NCBI GenBank assembly: GCA_963676355.1 | Contig: OY781093.1 | Span: forward strand, 2,852,001 to 2,916,000 | Direction of reading: 5' to 3' | DNA length: 64,000 nucleotides | Source: JAGLOK01 sp963676355 | Lineage (GTDB): Bacteria > Bacillota > Clostridia > Christensenellales > UMGS416 | In this document: one piece after another, positions 34,356 to 42,649 of the stretch | Layout: the number at the start of each line of letters is the position of its first letter | How positions within the stretch are numbered: the first letter of the stretch is position 1 | Notes under the pieces: model-generated | Seen by the model: only the letters and a program-made list of their open reading frames with translations | Database searches by the model: none | What the model was told of the DNA's origin: nothing | Position numbers and translations under genes: made by a program

Positions 34356-34562
34356 ATGAATAACAAGAATAGTCTAATAAATAACCTTAAATCCAAATTT
34401 TTAAACCTACCACAAGATAAGAAGCTATTTGTAATTGGAATGGCTTTGTGCTTATTGGTTGGCCTAGTTTTTTTGATACTCGGAAACACCACATACTTTT
34501 TCTATTCATCAGTTGGAATCGTGGTCTTGTATGTTCTGTTTAGATCGTCAAGAAGTGTATAA
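34356..34562 (+). CDS. Small two-helix membrane protein, unknown function
   Basis: A 68-residue protein. The ATG at 34356 has AAGGAG seven bases upstream. A short polar start is followed by helix LFVIGMALCLLVGLVFLIL (about residues 24-43) and a second helix TYFFYSSVGIVVLYVLF (47-63). It is not recognised. It follows an ABC ATPase remnant of a sugar importer and could have been co-transcribed with it. The intact frame and ribosome site favour a real gene, but expression is uncertain. Confidence 0.55.
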   Translation: MNNKNSLINNLKSKFLNLPQDKKLFVIGMALCLLVGLVFLILGNTTYFFYSSVGIVVLYVLFRSSRSV

Positions 34563-34726
34563 AAACAAAAAACCTTTTAAGTATAAATCAAAATCCCAAA
34601 GGTTTTAAACTGCTAATTCAATATAAGAAAAAAGGAATGGCTTACAGTGCTAAATCAGACGCGATGTCCTGATAGCCACCAGTCAAACCATTGTCTCCCT
34701 CTTTTAAATGTATTGAATTATCTGTT

Positions 34727-34858
34727 TTACGACTCTTCCTTTTTTCGTTGTCTCTGCATAAGATTCATCACACAAGTCCAGCAAGAGCCAATCCTGTTAA
34801 AGGAAGACATCACCGCTTTAGTTTCGCCTTCTTTTACCGCTATTTCATAAGCTTTTTC
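34727..34858 (-). pseudogene. Remnant of GH3-family beta-glucosidase
   Basis: Just downstream of the DUF3237 gene the minus strand reads YEIAVKEGETKAVMSSFNRI, which matches the conserved block at the end of the GH3 catalytic domain. The sequence then degenerates and stops after QRQRKKEES. No other GH3 sequence is nearby. It suggests that a glycosidase gene once stood here. Confidence 0.65.
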
Positions 34859-35282
34859 AATCTGCTTTTTTCTTGTAAATAAATATGCTGACTGACTGTC
34901 CGCCCTCCTGCGGCACAAGCTCGCCCACAAACTCATTTTCAGACAAAAATGCATATTTCCCGTTTCTATCAGCCTCAAATCTAGGCGATGTTATAATGGG
35001 TTCTCCTTCTTTTTCATATATCATCGCTTCGTTTTGTATAGATATTACCTCACCGTCAGATGCTTTTATCCAGTATTTCGCAAACACATGAGCACTGTCA
35101 GGTCCTATCCTTGTGTTCCAGTCAGCTCCTCCTGCGCATACCTCACCTTTCATATCCGGCCCTTCAAACGAGCCACCCGTAATTGGAATAATATAAAGCT
35201 CGCCTTTGTCTGTTTTGCCCACCCTAACAGGCGGAGCAATATCAACATCAAGTCTCATTACAAATTTACCGTTATCAGCCAT
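34857..35282 (-). CDS. DUF3237-family protein
   Basis: A 141-residue single-domain protein of the DUF3237 family. Family marks are VRVGKTDKGELYIIPITGG near residue 19, GEVCAGGADWNTRIG near residue 45 and YWIKASDGEVISIQNEA near residue 70. The family forms small beta-barrels and has no established activity, though members lie in sugar and aromatic gene clusters. The ATG at 35282 has GGAG eight bases upstream. It is downstream of a D-lyxose isomerase on the same strand and may relate to pentose use. Confidence 0.8.
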   Translation of the reverse strand: MADNGKFVMRLDVDIAPPVRVGKTDKGELYIIPITGGSFEGPDMKGEVCAGGADWNTRIGPDSAHVFAKYWIKASDGEVISIQNEAMIYEKEGEPIITSPRFEADRNGKYAFLSENEFVGELVPQEGGQSVSIFIYKKKAD

Positions 35283-35391
35283 AATCACTTCTCCGTCTAC
35301 AACAATACTGATAGTTCATCATTTCAAATAATATATAAAATGTTTGATTATTAACATCACTTTTTTATTTGCTCTAAATGCTCATTCGTAA

Positions 35392-36072
35392 TTACTTAGC
35401 CTTCGGATATTCATTACACAGCAATCTGTAAGGTGCTTCATCTTCTTCTACAGTTGGAAATCTTCCAAGCTCCTCATAGAATCTGTTGTCAGCATTATCG
35501 TCATTTACCATGGATACTTCTCCAAGAAGCACATCACCAAAGCCTTCTTCAACAGTAAAGTCATGATACATGTATGGATATATTGTTATGCTTTCACCCG
35601 GAGTAAGGCGTATCTGTGTGCCCGCTTTTACATAGTATTCACGACCATCGGTGTTCACCTTAACATCCGTATCGGCAAACTCTCCGTCTTCTGTGGAATT
35701 ATACACTTTAATAAGTACATTACCTCCACCGCGATTTATGATATCCTCCATCTTATTCCAATGGAAGTGCATAGGAGCATACTGCCCCTCTTCAAGCATT
35801 AGCAATTTTTCAGCATACGACTTAGTATACTTATCATTGTTAAGATTACCATTTCTAAGTGTTATAAGTGTAAATCCAAACTCATCAAACTTGCCTTCGC
35901 CATAGTCAGTCACATCCCAACCCAACATATTGTCGCGTACTTCGTCATATGAGCTGTCCTTGCTTTTCCATTCATCGGGAGTGAAGCTACAGAAAGGCGG
36001 TAGCATAAACCGACACTTGTCAATAAGTTCTTCCATTTGTTTTATCGCTGCGTTTATTTCACTTCTTTTCAT
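35392..36072 (-). CDS. D-lyxose isomerase
   Basis: A 226-residue cupin-type isomerase matching D-lyxose ketol-isomerases, which interconvert D-lyxose and D-xylulose (and D-mannose and D-fructose weakly). The metal site ligands are in MHFHWNKMEDIINRGGG (H-x-H and Glu, near residues 101-117) and in PYMYHDFTVEEG (His near residue 170). The N-terminal EINAAIKQMEELIDKCRFMLPPF is typical. The product would enter the pentose phosphate pathway. No dedicated kinase is adjacent; surrounding carbohydrate genes are remnants. Confidence 0.88.
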   Translation of the reverse strand: MKRSEINAAIKQMEELIDKCRFMLPPFCSFTPDEWKSKDSSYDEVRDNMLGWDVTDYGEGKFDEFGFTLITLRNGNLNNDKYTKSYAEKLLMLEEGQYAPMHFHWNKMEDIINRGGGNVLIKVYNSTEDGEFADTDVKVNTDGREYYVKAGTQIRLTPGESITIYPYMYHDFTVEEGFGDVLLGEVSMVNDDNADNRFYEELGRFPTVEEDEAPYRLLCNEYPKAK

Positions 36073-36140
36073 CTTATACCTCTAATAACTAAGAATTATA
36101 ACTGATTACTAGAATAAGTATCAATTATTGAATTTATATT

Positions 36141-36254
36141 TTATTTTATCGCAAACTCTTTTTCAGTCATATCTTTTTTCAACGATATAATAACAGTTTT
36201 TACGCTTTCCCCATATAAATCAAAGAACCTGTTTGAATACCCTGCCGCTATTGC
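36141..36254 (-). pseudogene. Unassigned C-terminal gene remnant
   Basis: An open stretch between stops reads AIAAGYSNRFFDLYGES and then VKTVIISLKKDMTEKEFAI before TAA. It has no start codon or ribosome site and was not assigned to a family. It fits the tail of a deleted gene upstream of the lyxose isomerase. Confidence 0.4.
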
Positions 36255-36300
36255 TTATAGTTCCTGCCACACCCAAAGAGCAAATTTGTCTGCTTTATAT

Positions 36301-36330
36301 AAAAAAACTGCCTCAGAGGAGAAGAGACAG
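36301..36330 (-). terminator. Terminator of the pyrimidine degradation operon
   Basis: On the minus strand CTGTCTC-N9-GAGGCAG forms a stem with one G-T pair, followed by seven T. It lies 25 bases past the stop of the M20 hydrolase. Confidence 0.85.
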
Positions 36331-36354
36331 CTTTTAAATATATAAATATTTAAG

Positions 36355-37581
36355 TTATTGTCGGTCGATTTTAAGCATTGTATTTAGCAATACATTCGCT
36401 CCATTTAAACAATCCTGAGTCGATGTATGTTCAAGCTCACAATGGCTGTGTCCGTCAACACTAGGTACAAAAACCATAGCCGAAGGAATAACATCTATTA
36501 CAAATTGCGCATCGTGTCCGGGGCCTGAAAACATTCTCTTTGCAGAGTATCCAAAATCTTTTGCACTCTGCTCCACATAATCTACAAGCTCAGAAGTAAA
36601 GTTTACAGTATTTCTCGACCAAGCAAGCTCATAGCTTGTTGCGCATTTTTCCACTTCAGATGGAATTTTATTTATTATCTCCACCACCTGTTTTATAACT
36701 TCAGGATCCTGATGTCTGGCATCAATTGTAAATTTCACTTCATCAGGGATTATGGTGTGAATGTTTGGATGAGCCGAAATTTTACCAGTTGTATATACCA
36801 GCTTGCTGTCCAATTCATCCAACTCATCGTGCAAATACTGTATCGTTTTTGCCGCAGCATACAAAGCGTCTTTTCTAAATTTCATAGGAGTTGTTCCCGC
36901 ATGATCTGCTTGACCTATGAATGTAAATTCATAGTTTACCATTCCGCACACGCCTTCCACTACTCCTATCTGAACTTTTTCATCTTCAAGAACAGGGCCT
37001 TGCTCCACATGCAGCTCTAGCATTGCCATATATTTATCGGCTGAAAGTCTGTTTTTCTCACTTCCCTTGTATCCACTTTCCTCAAGCGCTTGTGCAAATG
37101 TGTACCCCGGCTTGTCCTTTGCCTCGGAGGCTAGCATCGTGTCTTTATCAAACTTATCGCAAATAACGCCGGATGACATCATAGCAGGCTCAAATCTTGC
37201 ACCTTCCTCATTTGTCCACACCATAACGGTTAAAGGATGCTTATGAGGTATATTCTCTTTAACAATAGTCTCCACTGCTTCCATAGCAGTAAGAACCCCA
37301 AGAACCCCGTCATAGTTTCCTCCTTGGCGAACCGAATCCAAATGAGAACCTGAAATGATTGCAGGAAGGTCTTCACTTCCAGGTATAGTGGCATACATGT
37401 TTGCCATGTCATCACACACAATGGTAGCACCCAATGCTTCCATTCTCTTTTTAAATTCCGCCCTTGCAAGCAAAGCCTCTTCAGACAATGCAAATCTTGT
37501 TATTCCTCCATTACCCGTATCTCCAAATTTGCTGAATGTTTTGATTTTGTCGTCCATTCTTTCAAAACTGCATGATATCAT
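36355..37581 (-). CDS. M20-family carbamoylase, beta-ureidopropionase candidate (PydC-type)
   Basis: A 408-residue zinc hydrolase of the amidase/hydantoinase-carbamoylase group. Ligands are visible in GSHLDSVRQGGNYDG (His and bridging Asp), WTNEEGARF (Glu pair), LELHVEQGP (His) and HCELEHTS (His near the end). GQADHAGTTPM is the dimer-domain substrate histidine. It would cleave N-carbamoyl-beta-alanine to beta-alanine, CO2 and ammonia, the third step of reductive pyrimidine breakdown. Allantoate and N-carbamoyl-L-amino acids are family alternatives; the neighbouring PreA and hydantoinase genes favour the ureidopropionate role. AGGAG precedes the ATG. Confidence 0.82.
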   Translation of the reverse strand: MISCSFERMDDKIKTFSKFGDTGNGGITRFALSEEALLARAEFKKRMEALGATIVCDDMANMYATIPGSEDLPAIISGSHLDSVRQGGNYDGVLGVLTAMEAVETIVKENIPHKHPLTVMVWTNEEGARFEPAMMSSGVICDKFDKDTMLASEAKDKPGYTFAQALEESGYKGSEKNRLSADKYMAMLELHVEQGPVLEDEKVQIGVVEGVCGMVNYEFTFIGQADHAGTTPMKFRKDALYAAAKTIQYLHDELDELDSKLVYTTGKISAHPNIHTIIPDEVKFTIDARHQDPEVIKQVVEIINKIPSEVEKCATSYELAWSRNTVNFTSELVDYVEQSAKDFGYSAKRMFSGPGHDAQFVIDVIPSAMVFVPSVDGHSHCELEHTSTQDCLNGANVLLNTMLKIDRQ

Positions 37582-37604
37582 AATATTTCTCCTTTAATTA
37601 AATT

Positions 37605-39107
37605 TTATTTCTTATTTACGCGCTTTCCTTCATCTATAGCCTGCGCCGGACATACCTTTACACAAAGATGGCAACCTACGCATTTCGTGGATATCAGAAT
37701 GGGTTTTGAGCCACCACTATCCCATTTTATTGCTTGATGTCCACCATCAAAACACGAAATGTAGCACCTCCCGCAGCCCACGCACTTGCTACGTAAAAAC
37801 TTTGGATAGCATATACTATCTCGTTCTAAATCATCCGCGGATATTATCTTGGGCAATGCTTTTCCCACAATTTCAGATATGCTTTTAGCGCCCATCTGTC
37901 CCAAATATAGCTTCATACCCTCGATTAAATCTTCGATAATCCTATAGCCGTATTGCATGACAGCTGTGGTTATTTGCAAATTTTCACATCCCAATGCCAT
38001 AAACTCAGCAGCATCTCTCCATGTCTCTATGCCACCCATGCCGCTTATTGGAGCTTCTGCAAGCTCAGGGCAGTCCTTCATTGCATGTATGAATCGAAGT
38101 GCAATCGGCTTTACGGCCTTGCCTGAATATCCTCCAACACTTGTCTTTCCCTTCACTTCAGGGCCGGAAGCAAAAGTCTCAAGATTTACATTCATAACGC
38201 TTTTTATGGTATTTATCGCAGCGATTCCATCAGCTCCAGCTTTCATTGCCGCCATCGCAGGTATTTCCATATTGCCGATGTTAGGCGTCATCTTAGCTAA
38301 AACGGGAAGATTAGTTCCTCGCTTAGTTGCCTTTGTAAATGCCGCCACAAGCTCAGGATCTTGTCCAACGTCAGAGCCTAGCCCATTCGCCGCCATGTGT
38401 GGGCATGAAAAGTTGCATTCAATTATGTCAACACCAGCTTCTGTCATAAGGCGAGCAAGCTCTGTCCATTCATCTTCATTTTGTCCCATGATTGATGCTA
38501 CAAGTATTTTTGTCGGATAATCTTCTTTGAGCTTTTTTAGATATTTAAGGTTATCTTCAAGCGTATACTCCGAAATCTGTTCTATATTTTTAAATCCGAT
38601 AAATGAAAGAGATTCTTTTCTAAGCATGTCAAAGCGCGGTGAGACTTCATCAGGCACAAACATGCCAACAGTCTTAAAAACCGCCCCTGCCCATCCCATA
38701 TCGAACGCTTTTGCCACCATCTCATAATTGCTTGCAACCACAGACGATGATAAAAAGAATGGATTCTCGCACTTTATTCCACAAAAGTCTATTGATAGAT
38801 TCACATCTTTTTTTGATTTTTCTGCTTTTTTTGAGGCAAGCTCAATAAGATCATTCACAGCTATAGGGCGATTTATTTTCGCCTTCACACAAGCCTTTAC
38901 ACAATCTTTTGTTTCACAATCAATGCAAGGAAGTTCGCTTGGCAGTTTATCCGCCGCACCACTATAGTTTTCAAAGCGTAATGAGCGTATAATTTCATCT
39001 ACTTTCAAACCAAACGGACACGCATTGGTGCATGCAGCATCATGGCACAAAAGGCATGCCCCCGCTTCTTCCAGTATTGCTATTTCTTTATATTTAAGGT
39101 TAACCAA
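37605..39107 (-). CDS. Dihydropyrimidine dehydrogenase, PreA-type with extra N-terminal Fe-S domain
   Basis: A 500-residue enzyme. Residues 1-80 hold eight cysteines (18, 21, 26, 30, 61, 64, 69, 73) like the N-terminal double-cluster domain normally found in PreT. A DHOD-type FMN barrel follows, to about residue 420, and a C-terminal ferredoxin domain ends it (CVGCGRCYISC, CVGCHLCVKVC). No FAD/NAD domain or preT gene is nearby. The active loop reads SCPH...GSDVGQDPE, with no cysteine where mammalian enzyme has it (LACGQDPE). It should reduce uracil or thymine. The TTG start has GGAG upstream. Confidence 0.85.
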   Translation of the reverse strand: MVNLKYKEIAILEEAGACLLCHDAACTNACPFGLKVDEIIRSLRFENYSGAADKLPSELPCIDCETKDCVKACVKAKINRPIAVNDLIELASKKAEKSKKDVNLSIDFCGIKCENPFFLSSSVVASNYEMVAKAFDMGWAGAVFKTVGMFVPDEVSPRFDMLRKESLSFIGFKNIEQISEYTLEDNLKYLKKLKEDYPTKILVASIMGQNEDEWTELARLMTEAGVDIIECNFSCPHMAANGLGSDVGQDPELVAAFTKATKRGTNLPVLAKMTPNIGNMEIPAMAAMKAGADGIAAINTIKSVMNVNLETFASGPEVKGKTSVGGYSGKAVKPIALRFIHAMKDCPELAEAPISGMGGIETWRDAAEFMALGCENLQITTAVMQYGYRIIEDLIEGMKLYLGQMGAKSISEIVGKALPKIISADDLERDSICYPKFLRSKCVGCGRCYISCFDGGHQAIKWDSGGSKPILISTKCVGCHLCVKVCPAQAIDEGKRVNKK

Positions 39108-39123
39108 TTAAATCACTCCAAGC

Positions 39124-40491
39124 CTATTTTTTTGGCACACGTTTTACAAACTGTCCTGTTCCCGGTGTCCCCACAAATTCACCATCATCATATACCAATT
39201 TACCACGCACATACGTTTTAACGGGATACCCTTTTAATCTCTTTGATTCCCATATTGTATGATCATAATCTGAGTGCATGTTATCAACTGATATTGTAAA
39301 ATCCTTTTCAGGATCGTAGATTACGATATCTGCATCCTTGCCCGATGTAATCGATCCTTTATCTGCACAACCGAATATGTTCGCAGGATTTGTTGAGCAT
39401 AATTCCACTGCACGGTTAAACGATATCTTTCCTTGATTGGCCGCTGAAAGCATATATGGATAAAGATTTTCAACACCAGCACACCCATTGGGAATCTTTG
39501 TAAAGTCATCTTTCCCCCAATCTTTTTCATAGCTTTGGAATGGGCAGTGATCTGTCGCCACCGTGTCTATTTCGCCAAGTTTTATGGCCTCCCAAAGGGC
39601 ATCTTGACTCTCTTGTCCCTTTATAGGCGGTGAGCATACGAAGTTTCGTCCATCCTCTCGCTTATAAACATCACTTGTAAATTCTAAATACTGAGGACAT
39701 GTTTCAATATAAATATCTTTGCCCGAACGTTTAGCTTTAACCGCCGCCTCAAGCCCTTCCTTATTTGCCATATGGACAATGTACAAAGGTGCGTCCACCG
39801 ACTTCGCCCAGTGTACCGCGCGCTTATCTGCTTCTGCTTCCACAAACTCCGGACGACTCATGTAATGATACCAAGCCGACAGCTTGCCTTCTTTTTTAAA
39901 CTGTTCCACATTCATATCTATAAGGTCAGGATTTTCTGCATGAATGTTTGTCATTGCCCCAACTTCTTTTGCCTTGAGCAATATCTTTACAAGCGACCCA
40001 TCATCCACCATAAGCCCTTCTTTTTTATACACCAAAAAACATTTAAAGCTCGTTATTCCATTATCAACAGCCGACTGAAATTCGTCCAATATCTCGCCAT
40101 CATTTAAGTCTGTTATACAGCAATGGAAAGCATAGTCCACACAAGCTTCTGGATCACACATTTCTTTGCGCTCCTGAACAGTTTCAACGATTCCCATTCC
40201 TTTTCTTTGAATAGGATAATCAAACACCGTTGTTACCCCTCCGCATGCGGCCGCTCTTGTTCCCGCCAAATAACTGTCTGCCGACACAGTTCCGCCAAAA
40301 GGCATCGCAAGATGAGTGTGTACATCTATCGCGCCCGGAAGCACAAGCTTTCCTTTTGCATCCACCACCTCATTTGCATCCATGGTAAGATTCTCACCTA
40401 TACAAGCAATCTTCCCGTCTTTGACGGCAATATCTGATATATAGCTTTCTTTTGCATTTATAATAAGTCCGTTTTTAATAATTAGATCCAT
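39124..40491 (-). CDS. Dihydropyrimidinase / D-hydantoinase
   Basis: A 455-residue cyclic amidohydrolase that opens dihydrouracil to N-carbamoyl-beta-alanine. Metal-site motifs are GAIDVHTHLAMPF (H-x-H near residue 57), FKCFLVYKK (the carbamylated lysine near residue 150), NIHAEN and YIVHMAN (bridging histidines) and VATDHCPF (Asp near residue 315). The ATG at 40491 follows GGGAGG; a longer frame has no support. It lies between the PreA-type dehydrogenase and the transporter genes of the same operon, which fixes the pathway. Length and motifs are normal. Confidence 0.92.
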   Translation of the reverse strand: MDLIIKNGLIINAKESYISDIAVKDGKIACIGENLTMDANEVVDAKGKLVLPGAIDVHTHLAMPFGGTVSADSYLAGTRAAACGGVTTVFDYPIQRKGMGIVETVQERKEMCDPEACVDYAFHCCITDLNDGEILDEFQSAVDNGITSFKCFLVYKKEGLMVDDGSLVKILLKAKEVGAMTNIHAENPDLIDMNVEQFKKEGKLSAWYHYMSRPEFVEAEADKRAVHWAKSVDAPLYIVHMANKEGLEAAVKAKRSGKDIYIETCPQYLEFTSDVYKREDGRNFVCSPPIKGQESQDALWEAIKLGEIDTVATDHCPFQSYEKDWGKDDFTKIPNGCAGVENLYPYMLSAANQGKISFNRAVELCSTNPANIFGCADKGSITSGKDADIVIYDPEKDFTISVDNMHSDYDHTIWESKRLKGYPVKTYVRGKLVYDDGEFVGTPGTGQFVKRVPKK

Positions 40492-40606
40492 AGTTGCCTC
40501 CCTTGGTATATGTGTCTTGTTTTTATCTTTCTTATATCTATTTTTATCTTTTTTTATTATGGCAGGGTGCAAGTATCGCACCCTTGCCACAAATCAAATT
40601 AATGTT

Positions 40607-41797
40607 TTAATCGTTGAGTTTGTATACGAGCACAAGGCCTGATCTCTGATATACCTGTGCTACTTCCACTAAGTTCATGCCGCCCGCATTAGCTGCAATG
40701 AGGTTTGATACCCATGTAACACCAAAATCAACCTGACCTGTGTAAACAGCTGTTGTTTCTGAGATGTCGCCACCACCAGGTGTGATTGTGACATTAAGTC
40801 CTGCCTCTTCATAGTAACCTTTGTCAAGTGCTACATAGTAACCCATGAACTGAGCCTGAGGAAGCCATTTAAGCTGGATTGAAACATCTGTTTTTTCAGG
40901 AGCTTCAAGCACAGCGTCGTCTGCCATAGCAGCTTCCCAATAAGAAGCATCCATGATGTCTGAAAGCTCAAGTGCTGCAAGTGTGTCAGCCGATACTGAG
41001 TCTGCAAGCTTGATGTATGTTTGAGCAAGTTCAAGTGTCTGAGCCATTGCTGCCTCGTCCATTTTGCCGTAGTCTGATACAGTGTTTCCTGCTGTGTCTG
41101 TTTCAACAAGCTTTTTAACTTCGTTTGCCATGTATGTCTGATGTTCACTTGAAACTGAAGAACCATATTTGTATACGATTTCTGCCGCTTCTTCAGGATT
41201 TGCACAAGCATATTCCCAGCCCTTCATTGATGCAGCTATAAAAGCTTTAACAGTGTTGGGGTTTTCTGCTGCAAAATCTGCTGTGCAGAAAAGATTGTCT
41301 TCAAGCATTGCCACACCTTCATCATTCATGTCAATGTAGCTTACACCTCCGCCATATCCATATCCACCGTCATATGGGTTCATGACAAGACCAAGCTCAT
41401 TGTATGTCATAGCCGATGCAAGAAGAATTGAATCATCATCAAATCCATCCATGTCAAATGCCTGACTGAGATATGAAGTATCCTGACCAAACTTTGTTAG
41501 AAGTGCCTGAATTTCATATTCGTTTCCTAGTCCCCAGTTTCCGACTTTGCCTTGAGAGGCAGCATCAATAACTATTTCTTCTGTTGTCATGTCAGTGTCA
41601 TAATAAGAGCCTGTTTCTTCTGTCATTTCCTCTGGTGCTGCTGTAGCTTCCTCTACGGCTGCTGTTGCTTCTGCTGTTTCTTTTTCCGACTCTTCAGCAG
41701 GTGAATCTGAGCATCCCGCAAATGCCATAAGCATCATTGCAAACACTACTATCAGTGCACCGAGTTTCAATAAATTAAACTTTGAGTTCCTTTTCAT
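40607..41797 (-). CDS. NMT1/THI5-type substrate-binding lipoprotein, apparently circularly permuted
   Basis: A 396-residue lipoprotein (lipobox AFAGC, Cys29, then a Glu/Thr/Ala-rich linker to about residue 65). Residues 84-291 match what is normally the second part of NMT1/THI5 binding proteins, starting KVGNWGLGNEYEIQALL and including AMTYNELGLV. Residues 305-391 match the normal first part (SIQLKWLPQAQFMGYYVALD, VDFGVTWVSNL, QVYQRSGLVLV). The order is swapped and joins where the usual protein has its hinge. Nearest relatives bind pyrimidine-like compounds. It is encoded with two permeases and an ATPase, and probably delivers a pyrimidine or hydantoin. Confidence 0.82.
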   Translation of the reverse strand: MKRNSKFNLLKLGALIVVFAMMLMAFAGCSDSPAEESEKETAEATAAVEEATAAPEEMTEETGSYYDTDMTTEEIVIDAASQGKVGNWGLGNEYEIQALLTKFGQDTSYLSQAFDMDGFDDDSILLASAMTYNELGLVMNPYDGGYGYGGGVSYIDMNDEGVAMLEDNLFCTADFAAENPNTVKAFIAASMKGWEYACANPEEAAEIVYKYGSSVSSEHQTYMANEVKKLVETDTAGNTVSDYGKMDEAAMAQTLELAQTYIKLADSVSADTLAALELSDIMDASYWEAAMADDAVLEAPEKTDVSIQLKWLPQAQFMGYYVALDKGYYEEAGLNVTITPGGGDISETTAVYTGQVDFGVTWVSNLIAANAGGMNLVEVAQVYQRSGLVLVYKLND

Positions 41798-41840
41798 TTT
41801 AATTACTCCTTACAAAAATTTATATTCAGCCAAAATGCCA

Positions 41841-42647
41841 CTATCTGCGACTTTTCAGCATGATACCTTCAGTTGTTAGCAATATCACATAAAGTATTAT
41901 TCCTATAGCGCACGCTACAGCGATATATGCCCATGCAGTTGCGTATTGTGCAAGCACAATGTTCTCTCTTATCTGTCGTCCGACTCCGATTATATATTCT
42001 GCGAAATATTCGCTTACCAGTGCGCTTATAACACTTACCGGAACACTCACTCTGAGCGCTGTAAATATATATGGAACGCTGTTTGGCAACCGCAATTTAA
42101 AGAATATAGTTCTTTTGTTTGCCGCATACGACTTCATCAAATCCAGTGAAAAAGGCTTAAGCTCAGTCATTCCACGGTACACATTTATGCTCATTGGCAC
42201 CATACACGTGACCATTACAACTATCATTTTTGCCACCATGCTTCTAAATTCCGGGCTGTCGCTTATTCCTTTGGTAAGGTTATTGATAATAGGTGCAATA
42301 GCTATAATCGGTATCGCATTAAATGCCGCTATAACTGTAAGCCCGCCCGCTCCCCATTTAGGCGCAAATGTGGCTAGCACGCCTATAAGAAAACCAATCG
42401 TTGAACCAAAGAACAATCCTCCCAAAGCCACTACAACTGTCGAATGTATATTCCGCCAAATAGCTTCCGGATTATCGCGTATTACTCCATATATTCTCTC
42501 AGGCATGGGAAGCGTAAATGTATCTGCTCCCAAAATTTTGTGTAACATCTGCGTCTGCCACAAAACCCCAATAAGCGCTCCGAATAATACCGGATATATT
42601 AATGTTGCAATATTTTTTTTGTTTATAATCTTTCTTATATTTTTCAT
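41841..42647 (-). CDS. ABC transporter permease (SsuC/ThiX-like) of the pyrimidine importer
   Basis: A 268-residue permease with about six helices and the family coupling loop around FKLRLPNSVPYIFTALRVSVP near residue 185, which carries the conserved EAA-type glycine-poor variant of the SsuC/TauC group. It follows a sister permease with a 2-base gap. It would form the membrane channel for the substrate delivered by the 40607 binding protein. Specificity is inferred only from the surrounding pyrimidine degradation genes. Confidence 0.85.
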   Translation of the reverse strand: MKNIRKIINKKNIATLIYPVLFGALIGVLWQTQMLHKILGADTFTLPMPERIYGVIRDNPEAIWRNIHSTVVVALGGLFFGSTIGFLIGVLATFAPKWGAGGLTVIAAFNAIPIIAIAPIINNLTKGISDSPEFRSMVAKMIVVMVTCMVPMSINVYRGMTELKPFSLDLMKSYAANKRTIFFKLRLPNSVPYIFTALRVSVPVSVISALVSEYFAEYIIGVGRQIRENIVLAQYATAWAYIAVACAIGIILYVILLTTEGIMLKSRR

Positions 42648-42649
42648 AG

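Noticed and set aside
37957..38520. Plus-strand open frame of 187 codons opposite the PreA-type gene
   Set aside because: It lies fully inside a strongly conserved minus-strand gene and has no start signal.
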